Source: Hysterangium stoloniferum
Taxonomy: Eukaryota; Basidiomycota; Agaricomycetes; Hysterangiales; Hysterangiaceae
DNA: 64,000 nucleotides
Assembly: GCA_015178975.1 (NCBI GenBank)
Contig: WHVD01000118.1
Coordinates: 1-64,000 of the forward strand
Direction: 5' to 3'
The notes below the pieces were generated by a model. That model ran no database searches and had not been told where the DNA came from. It saw nothing but the letters and a program-made list of their open reading frames with translations. Position numbers and translations under genes: made by a program. How positions within the stretch are numbered: the stretch's first letter is position 1; every line of letters starts with the position of its first letter. This document shows, piece after piece, positions 11,298-23,697 of the stretch.

Positions 11298-13487
11298 TCG
11301 GGATAGTCAGTCAAATAAATTGTCATGGCGTGTAGTGTGACGCCAGCGACTGAAACATTGAAACACAACACAAAGGAAACTTCTTGTGGCTTGGCTTCTG
11401 CACACCCTGGTCGCCATCGTCCAGGGTAGGCTTCAGCTCTGAGTTGATAAGTAATCCCACCTGATATGACCACAAGCTACCTTTCTCTTATTTGACATGA
11501 AAGCTCACAACATGTGAAGGCGTGTCCGTGTCCTCATCATGGTGTTGTCCATTGTTTTGGGCTGGCTTCCTGTTCTCCGAAGCAAATGACATGAGAAGAA
11601 CGGTGGGACTGCCTTCTTTAATATGTTCTAGTGGTATTGGATTGAAATTTACCGCTAGTATATGTGCTGTGATTTCAGCGAGTAGTCCTTGGAATATATT
11701 CAACACTATTCAACACCAGTCTAGCAAACCTCGCAGCAATCACTACAAGTGACTATCTTCACTTTTACATGGTGTCAAAATATGTAACTTCATATGACTC
11801 TCCAGTCCGCATTCTGTGTGAAATGGCTGTCATTTATAAATAGGATATCAGTCTAGCCATGGGTGGTGCCTGCAAGTGTATTCAACTCATTTATGGTATC
11901 AACACATGCAACATGCAGAGCTTGCGGCAATTGTGAAAGGTGACTGTATACGCTCTTATATTTGTTTGACTTATGGCAGCTTTATTTTCAAATTTTCAAT
12001 GGAAGGGAATTAGTTTAAGGAATTTGTTGATCAAATTGCCTCGCACGGTTTTAAGATCATGGACCTTGTTCATTGAATACTGGCGAAGATATGATGAGCC
12101 TAGACGAGACATGCATCAAAATGGCAGTGGGGAGGACTTTTCAGACATTCATTAATATCTTATTTAAGACATGTCTTGTTCATGATTCAAATGTTAGTCT
12201 AGGCATGGCTGGTGGCACCAAATGTATTCAACACATGGATGGGTACAACTGCAGAGCTCACGGCAATAATACAAAGTGGCTATATGTGTTCTTACATAGG
12301 CCCACCCAAATCATATAGCTTTATAAGATGTGCAACCCTGGGTGCAAAGTGACTTGAATAAAGGGGGACGCTATTCGGCTCCACCTGGTTTGATTGAGAC
12401 GTGTCGGCATTATCGAAGATAGTGCAAAAGGGCAACCATGTTTTCCAACAGTGGTATGGAGTTCGAATTATACCCTACTAACACACAAGTAGAAGGAGTG
12501 GCGACCACGCAAAGGAAAGAACGTGCAGTCAAATCTAAACGCTCAAACCTGAAACTCATGTATTGGTCATTGGTTGAGCCGCCCATTACGTCCACATGTA
12601 GAAGGAGAGAAACGAGAATGGACATGGTATCAAGGCTGCGCACTGTGGTACATGCGGATTCAGGCTCGGATGGTCCAGCTATCATCTTCAGAGTAACTGC
12701 TATGATTACCTCAGCAGAATCCAACAGCAGGTAATTTGGACTCACTTCCATGAAATTCAAACTGGTAGGACAGTTTCATAGGCATATGTAAGACGGTGCT
12801 ACAAGGTAAAATAGTGTGGACGTACCTTACAATGGACCCAATGAACGAAGAAACCACACTCAGCTGATTGATGTGATCGGCAAGAAGCCTGCTGTCGTCG
12901 AAGAAGGTTTGCAAGGAGTAAATATTCCAATACAGTAAACGTGATGCCTCCGAATCAATATGAGGTGTCAATGACGGTATGTGCATGTTGATGTCGTCAA
13001 CTTTAATCTTTAATACAGCTCCAGCAATATCTCGAAACCATGCATCTTGGTGGATGCAACACACGAGAAGCCGGATAGGATATGGATACGAGAAATGTGG
13101 TTGTACATGATTTTGCCTGTTATGGTTATAGTGGACAGGATGAAATGATGTCAGTCGTGATGCATGGTTGTAACCAGAATTCAATGTAACCTCTGATCAC
13201 CGTGAGCTCCTCTACAGATAGTTGATGCATGTGGCAGATTGCTTCTTTGATATACACAACACCCAAAATGGGAAAAGGATGATCAAATACTGTTAGATAC
13301 TAGGTGATGTCTATGATAAATGTTGATGCAACCTCATCAAAGTTGGTGTGCAGCGGTGACTTGACTAAAACGTTGTAAAGTGATGACATAATTGCAGTTG
13401 ACGTATTGCTATTTGACCAATAAACACTGGGATACCATCTAAAGGCTGAAGTGAAAGATAGCATGAGTTGGGAAGTATGGCCTTTGC

Positions 13488-13792
13488 TGTTAGAGTATGA
13501 TATTACAGCTCTTACATAGTCTATGATGTTCCCTATATTTTTCTGATATTTGTAGTATTTTTCCCAGCACTGTAGGTGTAGTATTGAGTGAGTTACCTAG
13601 TAAGGTAACTGATCTGTAGGTGCTTAGGTAAGCACCCTGTAGCATACTCCACTTTGGGTGTGGGAAAGTCTCCTTAGTGTTTACTTTCCTCACACTCACA
13701 GGTATGTAGTTATTTCACAGTTGAATACATTTAGTGTTTACTTTCCTCACACTCACAGGGTGTTTGTCAAGAGTTATTCAACTGTTTCAACA
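13488..13792 (+). mobile_element. Solo LTR (copia type), TSD TTTGC
   Basis: Starts TGTTAGAGTATG and ends GTTTCAACA, with TTTGC on both sides (13,483-13,487 and 13,793-13,797). It lies in family X copy A. A 28-bp segment beginning TTAGTGTTTACTTTCC is duplicated inside it; the related LTR at 19,215-19,462 lacks that duplication. Confidence 0.85.
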
Positions 13793-14301
13793 TTTGCTAC
13801 TCTGCTGCGTGTGAAATGAAGAGACCTGGAAATCATCTAAAACCCTCCTCGCTCTTCTCTGAATTTGAGGCGGGTATGTAGGTCTACGATTCAGACACAA
13901 GTATTTCAAGTGTATCCAATGATTGACGCTGATCCCTACCTCATTAAATCAACAGTCTCTTGAATCAGCATTCCCAATATTCGCAGGGTGAGATGCTTGT
14001 GTAGAATCTTGTTCAAGGCACCGTCGTCTTGAGACAATTGACTCATTATTTGCCCATATATTGTCAGCTTTACCATCAGTCAAGCTTTCTTTGCACTGTG
14101 GAGGAGTTTCATCCCAACCCTTTCCAAACCGACTCCACAGTAATACCTGGGGCCAATTTCAATACTTGAAGATGTCACAAGACTCCGTGAGATTATTCCC
14201 CAGTCATCGTCATGACTGCAATACGGGCTTAGGTTGGATGTTGTATTGGTGGATATCTTAACAACATTAGGTGGGTCATGGTAGCCTGTTTCTCCTTGAC
14301 A

Positions 14302-14358
14302 CTAAAATGCCCAGCATGTTACACAGATAACATGGAAATAGCATTATACTTTACTCAC
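14302..14358 (-). other. Family X intron 1 (copy A)
   Basis: A 57-bp intron with GTGAGT donor and TTTTAG acceptor. Copy B has an intron of identical length at 23,641-23,697 with GTGAGT and TTTCAG. The coding frame is continuous across both (DEW joined to CQGETGYHD). Confidence 0.65.
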
Positions 14359-14643
14359 CCACTCGTCAACCCAAATCTTTATATGGTTTGCAGACAGCTG
14401 TATGTGCTGCTCGTCATCGGGGGCCCGATAACATAAATCATGGCCGGGTTCATTACAACTCCATCGTTCTTGAAGCTTCTCCCTGAATATCTCTCTCATC
14501 CCCTTCTGAACGATCTGGTCCCGTTGCTCTGATCTCAACGCCTCTGGGGAAACTAAGGGTGGTAGTTCCTCAACGCCTTCAATGTAGTACTCAGCCGTTG
14601 CCAAATCATGATTCCCCAGAGTCATCTCGGTGACAGTAGACAT
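14359..14643 (-). pseudogene. Family X copy A, exon 1
   Basis: Ninety-five codons from ATG at 14,643. Visible features are an acidic stretch EGVEELPPLVSPEALRSEQ and a Cys/His block SCNEPGHDLCYRAP that could bind a metal (C-x4-H-x2-C). It ends ...IWVDEW directly before the donor GTGAGTAA (14,351-14,358). Copy B has the same ATG, the same Cys/His block and the same donor. Confidence 0.55.
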
Positions 14644-15539
14644 TCGTGGGTAGCAGTCGTACTTACACTCGAAAGGGGTGCTGAGCTTTTATGGTGCAGT
14701 CAGTCGAAGAGTTAATTCCACCAAGGTACATCCTTGTGGCAGCCCTTACACAGGATTCGCAGCCTGTCACCCCTGCCTTTGTAAATACCATCCCCTCACC
14801 CTCCATAAAGGCTCCAGTGCACTAAGTTACCTTACTACTTTCTTACACCTTCTGCTGAAGGCTCACATAGCATTTAATAATAGTTTAGTCAATTGTTACC
14901 CCATAGTACAATATTTCTGGCATTATTGAGCGTCAGAGTTGCAATGCTGACATTCCAGATGTGGCATTGCCAAGGATAATCTAAATGCACTCCAGAGCGA
15001 TGCTTACTGGGTGCTGCATTCAAGTTGGCGCTGTCAACCTCAGACTTTATCCGGGGAGATTGCGCACTTCCTGTTTAAATCTATCAAAACTTTCAATGAG
15101 AAGACACCCGGGTCAATGATAATCTAGTCAGGTGAATGGTCACATGAAACGGGTTGAATTTTGTAGAATGTCTGAAGAAGACAAAGAGTAAGGTAAGACC
15201 AGAGTTCTCAGGGTAGATTTTATTGAGGTATGTAAGGCTCGAACTTGGAGTATCTCCGATTGTGGTGTGCCCATCAGAATTTGTATTAATAAACTGCACA
15301 CATAACTCCATGTCAGGTAATACTTGCTTACACCTAGCTGTATTATTATCTGTCTTGCCGAGCGGAATGTTTCTCCCCAGGCTCATACTCTTGATGCATG
15401 GACATGGCTCTTCAGCACGATGATGACAATGTAGATCCATGATTGCGACCCACTCAGCTTGGCGTATCACAGGCAGAGTTCATCTGGTATGTCCAGATTT
15501 ACCAAGTTGGGAATGCTTATATGTCCCCTTTTTCTAGTT

Positions 15540-16700
15540 TCTCCCCTCCCCCTTTGGGACTGGCCATGGCCAGTCCCTCTTCTGTCCCACACGATGGGCG
15601 TTCATCCCAGCTTTGAGTTTGATGCCCCAATCCATCCTTTATTTTCTCGTTTTGAATGATTGTCATTCAGGGAATTAATCCGGTACTGTGAGTTGATACA
15701 AATTTCTAACGTGATCATCGGCTATTGTCATCGCAAAGTGGGCAGAAGATACGATGCTTGCCGGGGTCAAGCATCGTAATGTAATGACTCCAGGGATAGT
15801 CTTCAGTGTAGCAAGAAAATAGAATCCCACTTGCATCACTCTCGACGATGATAAAACTTTGGTATGCTAGTACCAGTCCGAAAAGGACAGGAAGACAGGA
15901 ATTCCCTTCAAAGGCAGTGGCAAATAGTCTTGGATTGATAAAGAATTCCTAACGAAGTCATCACAGTTCAGTTCAAAAATGGTCCAGGAATAATTATTGC
16001 CTGTGAGATATATATAGAGTCCTACAATATATTTAATTATCAGTCACAAAACACGAGCCCTACAAATTTAAAGGTATCATCAACCCCGCTTTCGTCACGG
16101 ACTCCGCACAGAGCTGCATTAAGAATAAGAAGTGATTGTATGCGCTCTGACATTGCTTCACACGATAATCTTGAATACAGCTCCAGTAACGTGTCGCAAC
16201 CATATATCTTAGTGGATGCAACCCCTGAATAGCTAATAGGATCTTGGTTACCTCAATGTCGTTACTGGCTATTCTGGTGACAATGGTTTCGTCAGCAGGA
16301 TGAGGTGTGAAGGTGCGATGCACTGTTATAACAAGAATGCAAGTACCTTATGATCGCAGTGACTTCTTTTATACACTGCTGACGAAGGTGATAGATGGTT
16401 TCCATGAAATACGCAAGCCCACCAATAAGTAAAGTATCTTGACGATCAAATGTTGATACATTTCGGGGGATTTGTATGATAAATGGTGATACAACATCAT
16501 CAAAGTTGGTGTTAAGTGGTGGTTTGGTGACAGTATTATAAAATAATGATCTCATTGCAGTTGACGTATTACTTCTATCTGTCCGATCAACACCGGGGCA
16601 CTATATGAAGGTAAAACCCAAACATGTCAAGAGCTTGGCAATGTGATCTCTCCACTGTATATAGAGTGAAGATGTAATCCTGTCATCAATTGGGATCACT
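15540..16700 (-). pseudogene. Multicopy family X, partial copy
   Basis: Minus-strand frames encode PPLNTNFDDVVSPFIIQI (16,292-16,555), then a Trp/Tyr-rich block ending in an AESVTKAG segment (16,060-16,323). The first matches LVKSPLHTNLDEVASTFII in copy B. The 15,560-15,960 part matches 25,060-25,570. It represents central exons only, with stops. Confidence 0.5.
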
Positions 16701-17092
16701 GGCAGTCACACAAGTTGATAGGACGATGGTGTATTGTCCAGAGAACAAGATACGGTAAGATCTACAGTGACTCAAAAAACCCTTCCATTGTTTGGTACTT
16801 CAGCTGTATATCCTTGATAACTCAGAGGAGAAAATTGCAAAAATATCAAAAATATTTGTGAATATGCTCTGTGATATCTAGATTGTTGAAATACAATGTC
16901 ATTATATAAGCGCCAAATATGGAAATATCACAAATATATATATACAGGAGACTCATTGGAAGGGTTTTTTGGCTGACAACTCTGACCCACAAAACTACTA
17001 ATATTCAGTATGTAGTATGGCTGTCCTTTGCCTTCAACATACCTGCAACCCTTCTAGGCATACTCTCAATCAAATTCTGACACACCTCTACA

Positions 17093-17461
17093 TCAATCTT
17101 GTTCCACTCCTCCTCCACCCTCTCCCACAACTCCAGTCTCCCTCAGCCTCCTCTCTTTATGATCCCACAAGTATTCAATGGGGTTGAGGTCTGGAAAATG
17201 TGCTGGCCATGGGAGGACATTAAAATCATTATCTTGAAACAAAGTCTGGGCCTTCTTGCAGGTGTGTTCAGGGTCATGATCTTGCTGAAAGATGACATTA
17301 CCCACATATTTTCCATAATAGCTGAGGCTGGCTTGAAGATTCTCCTCCATAATCTTGAGATAAAGGTACCCATCCATCCTCTCATCTATCTTGAAAGAAT
17401 ACCCAGGTCCTTCCCACAGCATGTAGCCCCATAATATCACAAATCCATCTCCAAACCTCAC
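17093..17461 (-). pseudogene. Tc1 transposase, C-terminal catalytic half
   Basis: The frame encodes GDGFVILWGYMLWEGPGYSF, then VIFQQDHDPEHTCKKAQ and PDLNPIEYLWDH. The spacing from the Asp of QQD to the Glu of NPIE is 34 residues, the DD34E signature of Tc1 transposases, which cut and rejoin DNA at TA. The first catalytic Asp would lie just upstream but is missing, replaced by the internal repeat copy. The extreme C-terminus is out of frame after RRLRETG. Confidence 0.8.
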
Positions 17462-17467
17462 AAAAAG

Positions 17468-17655
17468 TCCCTTCCAATGAGGCTCCTACATATAAATATT
17501 TGTAGTATTTCCATATTTGGAGCTTATGCAATTGCACTGTATTTACATAATATAGATATGATAGAGCATATTCACAAATATCTTTGATATTTTTGCATTT
17601 TTATTCTCTGAGTTATCAGGGATGTAAATCTGAAGTACCAAACATTGGAAGGGTT
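17468..17655 (+). repeat. Internal third copy of the Tc1 terminal repeat
   Basis: It reads like the right-hand repeat: CCCTTCCAATGAGGCTCC, then TTTGTAGTATTTCCATATTT, then CTGAAGTACCAAACATTGGA. It lies between the two transposase halves, exactly where the first catalytic region should be. Confidence 0.75.
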
Positions 17656-18035
17656 ATTGTGGCACCCCCAACCATATTGAGACTATTGCACACAGTTTGG
17701 GTACAGATGGACTGGTTGGTGACATTCTTAAGAGCTTTGGCCACATCAAAAGCAGTGTCAGCCTTCCCAGAGCTGATGAGATGCTGTGCATAGTGAATAT
17801 TAGTAAGGGAAAGCTTGGAGGGGTGACCACCAATAGACTTGAAGAGATGACAACAATGCTTTGAGTAAAGTCTAAAGACTGTGCCAATGCCATAACCAGT
17901 AGGAGCTGCAATGTGGCTAGCTGTATGGCCAGCATCAGCAGTGAGAGGATATGATTCTGGCTGGCAAGAGACAAAGTGCACATTTTGGGAATTGGGACAT
18001 TGCTAGTTGCTAAAGGCCATGTATTTATACTCCAG
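17656..18035 (-). pseudogene. Tc1 transposase, N-terminal DNA-binding half
   Basis: The frame encodes GYGIGTVFRLYSKHCC, GGHPSKLSLTNIHYAQHLIS and NQSICTQTVCNSLNMVG. This is the paired helix-turn-helix of Tc1 transposases, which binds the terminal repeats. It is separated from the catalytic half by the internal repeat copy at about 17,468-17,655. Confidence 0.7.
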
Positions 18036-18354
18036 CACAATGTGGTCATGTGACATCATGTGATTTTGTTGATAGGACCCAGTTGGAGGTGAACAATCAA
18101 CAAGGTCACATGACTATAAGCATTTATAGTCATCAAGGCTGCCAGCCAAAAAACCCTTCCAATGAGTCTCCTGTATATATATATTTGTAGTATTTCCATA
18201 TTTGGAGCTTATGTAATGAAATTGTATTTCCACAATCTATATATGATAGAGCATGCTCACAAATATTTTTAATATTTCTGCATTTTTATCCTCTGAGTTA
18301 TCAAGGATATACATCTGAAGTACCAACATTGGAAGGGTTTTTTGAGTCACTGTA

Positions 18355-19040
18355 AGGTCCTGAAAACTTCCTGGCTACTTATACGGTGCAACACGGTGAT
18401 TATGTAATCACGTGTTGATTGAAACGAGAATGTAAAACTAAAGGGTCCGTGTGTAAGACTAGGGGCACCAGGATTACAGAAGACCACCAGAACAGGTATA
18501 AAATAATCGACGCTCCCTCCGGAATTTTGTGGTTCTACGAAGATGTGAGTATTCCGAGTGTATTCAATGATTGACATTGAGATATCCCTACCTCATCAAC
18601 TCAATCCTCTGTTGAATTAGTCTGTCAAGTCTTGCCAGAGTTTAATTCTGGGTCATGAACCTGTCAAGCCAACATGCTGTGACCCCATTCCCCAATCTGC
18701 GGCATGACTGAGATACGGGTCATAATTCCATCACAAGAAATCTCATTTAAACAATTTTTTATTGTCTGAATGAGGACTGTATTCCTCGTGTGCCCTTCTC
18801 ATATCAAGGGGGCTTGCATCTTCTAAAGGTCTGAGCAAAACAAGAAAGATCACTAGAGTTGACAAGTCTGCTGCAAAATCCAAGAGGTATTCAGAACAAT
18901 TTTTCACGAGGTGGCTGACCGTCGAAGGTGAATATATTTTATTGTCTGTCTTGTTCAGTGAGGAGGTGGTTGCTGCGATGCCCCAGGTTCACACTATTCA
19001 TCCATTGTTCTGGCCATTCGATGTGACGATTGCAATGTAG
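18355..19040 (-). pseudogene. Family X-related fragment, first of a direct pair
   Basis: 18,481-19,040 is repeated at about 19,739-20,300 (shared blocks include CGACGCTCCCTCC and GTGGCTGACCGTCGAAGGTG). The minus strand has MSIIEYTRNTHIFVE in both. No function is recognised. Confidence 0.5.
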
Positions 19041-19162
19041 ATAAAGACAAGTCTGACATACGGAGTCCAGCGGGAATTCCAGTAAACTGATAATGGGTGC
19101 GTATAGGGTGCAGGTGCATATAAGTTAGTGCCCGGAGTCTGGCAGGATTTCTGGTCGTAACA
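19041..19162 (-). mobile_element. Gypsy LTR fragment (5' end of LTR)
   Basis: Read on the minus strand it begins TGTTACGACCAGAAATCC at 19,162 and continues ACTCCGGGCACTAACTTATA, like the LTR starts at 35,968, 52,162 and 62,678. Only about 122 bp remain. The other end coincides with loss of homology between the direct fragments at 18.5-19.0 kb and 19.7-20.3 kb. Confidence 0.75.
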
Positions 19163-19214
19163 ATTGTGCAGATGATAACTGGATGTACTGGTTTAAAAGC
19201 CGGGGCCCATAACC

Positions 19215-19462
19215 TGTTGAAACAGTTGAATAACTCTTGACAAACACCCTGTGAGTGTGAGGAAAGTAAACACTAAGGAGACTTTCCCACACCCACAGCA
19301 GAGTATGTTACAGGGTGCTTACCTAAGCACCTACAGATCAGTTACCTTACTAGGTAACTCACTCAATACTGCACCTACAGTGCTGGGGAAAATACTACAA
19401 ATATGAGAAAAATATAGGGAATATCATAGACTATGTGAGAGCTGTAATATCATACTCTAACA
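19215..19462 (-). mobile_element. Copia LTR with primer-binding site (minus strand)
   Basis: It matches the solo LTR at 13,488-13,792 in reverse orientation (TGTTAGAGTATGAT... ending CTGTTTCAACA on the minus strand). Directly after its end on the minus strand comes GGTTATGGGCCCCG (19,201-19,214), the same tRNA-Met-type site as at 10,999. So this was a 5' LTR. Little of the interior remains before the gypsy fragment. Confidence 0.8.
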
Positions 19463-20300
19463 GGTTTCCATGAAATATGCAAGCCCGCCAATGAGTAAAG
19501 TATCTTGATGATCAACTGTTGATACATTTTGGGGGATTTGTATGATAAATGTCGATACAACATCATCAAAGTTCGTGATTAGTGGCGGTTTAATGACAGT
19601 ATTATAAAATAATGACCTTATTGCAGTTGATGTATTACATCTATCTATCTGATCGACACCAGGGCACTATATGAAGGTAAAACCCACAGATGTTAGGAGC
19701 TTGGCAATGTGATCTCTCCGCTGTATATAGAGTGTAGACCACCAGAAAAGGCATAAAATACTCGACGCTCCCTCCAGAATTTCGTTGTTCTACGAAGACA
19801 TGAGTATTTCGAGTGTATTCAATGACTGACAAGGAGATATCCCTACCTCATTAACTCAATACTCTGTTGAATTAGTCTGCCTAATCTTGCCAGAGTTTGA
19901 TTCTAGGTCAGGAACCTGGCAAGCCAACATGTTGTGAGTCCATTCCCCAATATATGTCATGATTGAGATACAGGCCATAACTCCACCACAAGAAATCTCA
20001 TTTAAACAATTTTTTTTTTTCTGAATGAGGACTGTATTCCTTGTGTGCCCTTCTCATATCAAGGGGCTTGCATGTTCTGGAAGGTCTGAGAAAAAAAAGA
20101 AAGATCACTAGAGTTGACAAGTCTGCTGCAAAATCCAAGAGGTGTTCAGAACAATTTTTCACGAGGTGGCTGACCGTCGAAGGTGAATATATTTTATTGT
20201 CTGTCTTCCTCAGTGAGGTGGTTGCTGCGATGCCTCAGGTTCACACTACTCATCCATTGCTCTGGCCGTGTTCGATGTGACGATCGCAATGTAGATAAAG
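19463..20300 (-). pseudogene. Family X-related fragment, second of a direct pair
   Basis: 19,463-19,735 matches 16,400-16,690 and 19,739-20,300 matches 18,481-19,040, so the order of pieces is that of the region to the left without the Tc1 insertion. Stops are frequent. Function unknown. Confidence 0.45.
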
Positions 20301-22720
20301 GATGGGTTTAGTACTGTGAGTCCTTGAAAATTTCAAAGCTGACAGCTGGCGGTGTCTCCTTGGCGAGCATCATTATGGCGACGAAACGACTAGAATTGTT
20401 TTGACGAAACGGTCTGGAAGCCACCATAATTATGTTCCGGAAAACGAAGGCGTAATTCGAATTCGTCAACACACCATTTAAAGCTGTGACGACTAGCATA
20501 AGAAGGAACAGGGGACGACAACTAACATTCAAGAGGCCCACGGATCTAGTCCAATAGTTCGTTAATATTATATTGAATCAAATGAAGTTTTCGTTACTAC
20601 TCGCAATGAAATAATTCAAACATGACAATTGGTGGAATGAACTCCAGTCAACTGACATGAAAGCAGCAGGGGAACTGTCGGGATAGGGAGTAAAATAAAT
20701 TGTCATGGCGTGTAGTTTGACGCTAACGACTGAAACATTGAAGCAGACCATAAACCAGAAAATCTCGGGCTCCACGCGGCGGATCGTGGGTATTCTTCAG
20801 CTCGCAGTTGATGTGGGATTCCGCCTGACATGACCACGAGCTACCTTTCTCTTATACAAGGTGAAAGCTCACGACATGTGAAGAAATGTCGGTGTCTTGA
20901 TCATGGTGTTGTCTATTGGTTTGGCCCCGGCTTCCTGTTCTCCCAAACAAAGGAGACGAGAACAATGGTGGGACCACCTGCTTTGAGACGCCGTAGTGGT
21001 ATTCGATCGACGTTGTTACTGCTAGTATATGCGATGTGATTTCAAAGAGTAATCATTGGAGTATATTCAACACCAGTGTAGAGAACCTCGCAGCGACTAT
21101 TTCAAGTGACGATCTTCGATTCTAAATTGTATCAAATTATGTAGCTTCATACTACTCTCAAGTTCGCGTCCTGTTTGAAATGATTGCCATTGATAAATAG
21201 GATATCAGTCTAGCCGCTGGTGGTGGCCGCGAGTATATTCAATGCATGTATGGCATCAACAGGTGCAACATGCAGAGTGCGCGGCGGCGGCGGCGAAAAG
21301 TAACTGTATGCGCTCTTATATCTGCTCGGCCTATGGCAGCTTTATTGTCAAGTTTTCAATGGAAGAGAATTAGTTTAAGGAATTTGCCCAGCACATTGAC
21401 TCGTACAGTGTGGAGGCCCTTGGTGGGAAGATCATGGATCTGGTCGATTGAACATTACCCTGAAGGTATAATGAACATGAACGAGACATGCATCGAATTG
21501 GGGGTGGGGGAGACCTTTTTCAGACCTCCAGTAATATCTTACTTTAAAATGCGGATGTTAGTTTAATCACGGCAGTGCAAATGTATTCAACACATTTATG
21601 TGGACAACTGAGGTGCTCGCGGCCATAATGAAAAGTGACTACATAGTGTTTACATAGGTTCAAACCATATAGATTTATAACATCTGCAACTCCGGCTGCA
21701 ATCCTGGTTTGGTTGAGATGTGTCGGAATCATCGAAGAGAAATAATTAGAAAGTGTTTCCAATCGATGGTGTAAGACCTTTGTCAGGGCAACCATGTCCC
21801 TTCAACCCCGATTAGGGGGGTCTAATTAGACCCTATCGACACACGAGTGGAAGGGGTGGCGACCACGCAAAGGAGAGAATGTGCAGTCAAATTTAAATCC
21901 TCAAACAGCTCCCTGATGAATTGGTCATGGGTCGAGCCGCGCGTGGCGTCACAATGGGGAAGGAGTGGAACAAAAATGGCGATGGTATTGACGCTGCGCA
22001 CTGTGGTACACGCAGATTCGGGCTCGGAAGATCCAGCTATCAGTTTCAGAGTCAATGTGATTATGCGCGTACAACACGCAAGGATAGCCCAATTAGGACT
22101 CGTGTGGGTCAGAATGAGACTGGTAGGACAGTTTCATGGGCGGATCTAAGACGGTGCTATGAGGTAAAATATTGTGACCGTACCTTGCGATGGGCCCAAT
22201 GAGCGAAGAAACCACATTCAGCTGGTTGATGTGATCGGTGAGAAGCGTGCTGTCGTTGAAGAAGGTTTGTAAGGAGTCAATACTCCAATACAGTGAGTTG
22301 GACGTGTGCACATCAAGATGAAGTGTCAATGACGCTATATGCATGTTTATGTTGTCCAATAAAACCCTCAATACAGCTCCAGCGATATCTCGAAACCATG
22401 CATCTTGGTGCATGCAACACACGAGAAGCTCTATAGGATATACACAAAAGTCAAGTCGTTGTGTCTGATATTCTCTGTTATGGTTTTGGTGGGAAGGATG
22501 AAACGGTGTGATGGCACGACGCACGGTTGTAACCAGAATTCAATGTAACCTCTGATCGCCGTGAGCTCCTCTACAGATAGTGGACGCATGGGGCAGATCG
22601 CTTTCACGATATCAGCAAGGCCGAAAAGGGGTAAGGACCCATCAAATTCTGATGAATAACGGGCGATGTGTATGATAAATGTTGATGCAACCTCATCCAA
22701 GTTGGTGTGCAGTGGTGACT

Positions 22721-23015
22721 TGTAACGAAATACGCTCAGTCGATACTATGGTGTACTTCGACTATATTTGTTACCTGTAACGAAATACGCTACAGCACAT
22801 TATGTAAGCTAGACGTGAGGAGAAAGAAAGAGACAAGCAAACATACCTCAGTCGATACTATGGTGTACTTCGACTGAGGTATGAGGTTACGAACACTGTA
22901 CTTAAATATACTATTGGTGCATACGTGTCTAAGGTACCGTATGCCATGTAGGCTTGACATAGACTTGAGCGCTACGTATTTGACATAGACTTAGGCGCTT
23001 GAGCCTATTTCAACA
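22721..23015 (+). mobile_element. Solo LTR (copia type), TSD TGACT
   Basis: Starts TGTAACGAAATACG and ends TATTTCAACA, with TGACT on both sides (22,716-22,720; 23,016-23,020). The uninterrupted site is visible in copy A near 13,355 (GGTGACTTGACTAAAACG), which proves the insertion. It holds a hairpin with 13-bp stems (22,843-22,855 with 22,870-22,882) sharing TACCTCAGTCGA with the LTR at 10.8 kb. Confidence 0.9.
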
Positions 23016-23281
23016 TGACTTGACTAAAACGTTGTAAAGTGATGACGTAATCGCCGGTGTCTCTATCTAACCAATGGACCCCGGGGCAGGAAGAGAAGGC
23101 CCAAGCCAAAAATGTCGTAAGCTGGGTAGTGAGACCTTTACCGCTGAGCCACATGTGACGTGAAAATATCGGGAAACTCTCTAAAACCTCCGTCGCTCTT
23201 TTCCGAATTTGAGGCGGGTATATAGGTCTACGAGTCAGATATGAGTATTTCCAGTGTATTCAATGATTGAGGTATCCCTAC

Positions 23282-23640
23282 CTCGCTAAATCAGCACTGT
23301 CTTGAACTAGTCTTCCCAGTTTTGGCAGCGTAAAATGCTTGTGTAGAAACTTGCCAAAGGCACCATTGTCTTGTAACAAACGGGTGATTTCCCGGTATGT
23401 TGTCAGCTTTGCGATCAACGAAGCTGTCCTAGCACTGTGAAGGACTTTCATCCCAACCCTTTCCAAACCGACTCCACAGTAATACCCCGGGCCAATTTCA
23501 ATACTTGACATTGTCCCCTGACTTCGCGATATCATTCCCCAGTGATCGGCATGACTGCAATAGGGACTGAGGTTGGATGTCGTGTTGGTGGATATCTTAA
23601 CAACGTTCGGTGGGTCATGGTAGCCCGTTTCTCCTTGACA
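23282..23640 (-). pseudogene. Family X copy B, exon 2
   Basis: A continuous frame of about 119 codons from CQGETGYHDPPN to LVQDSADLAR. Visible blocks are NLSPYCSHADHWGMISRS and IEIGPGYYCGVGLERVGM. Intron 1 precedes it and a GTAGGG donor follows. Copy A has the same frame with one stop. Confidence 0.6.
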
Positions 23641-23697
23641 CTGAAATGCGCAGCATGTGACACATATCACATGGAGATAGCATTATACTTTACTCAC

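Larger units (their letters stand above)
11297..15470 (-). pseudogene. Multicopy family X, long copy A
   Basis: This is the first of two long direct copies (B lies about 9.35 kb to the right). From the N-terminus on the minus strand, exon 1 is 14,359-14,643 (MSTVTEM... ending WVDEW) and intron 1 is 14,302-14,358. Exon 2 starts at 14,301 with CQGETGYHDPPN. Further blocks lie at about 13,290-13,480, 12,711-13,184 (QDAWFRDIAGAV) and 12,365-12,760 (SEPESACTTVRS, CVVATPST). The block at 15,093-15,400 belongs to the end of an upstream member. The protein would have been several hundred residues, cytosolic by lack of any signal or membrane segment. I do not recognise it. Exon 2 has an in-frame stop, and a solo LTR sits at 13,488-13,792. 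Confidence 0.6.
16765..18352 (-). mobile_element. Tc1/mariner element, 1,588 bp, TA duplication
   Basis: Flanked by TA (16,763-16,764 and 18,353-18,354). Terminal inverted repeats of about 212 bp start CAGTGACTCAAAAAACCC at both ends. Each repeat ends inside with an inverted copy of its own outer tip (CCAAAAAACCCTTCCAATGA when read outward). The minus strand encodes a broken transposase. A third copy of the repeat lies inside the element at about 17,468-17,655. Confidence 0.9.

Noticed and set aside
13488-19462. The LTRs at 13,488 and 19,215 as the two ends of one element
   Set aside because: They are in opposite orientation, the first has its own target duplication, and the second is followed by a primer site on the minus strand.
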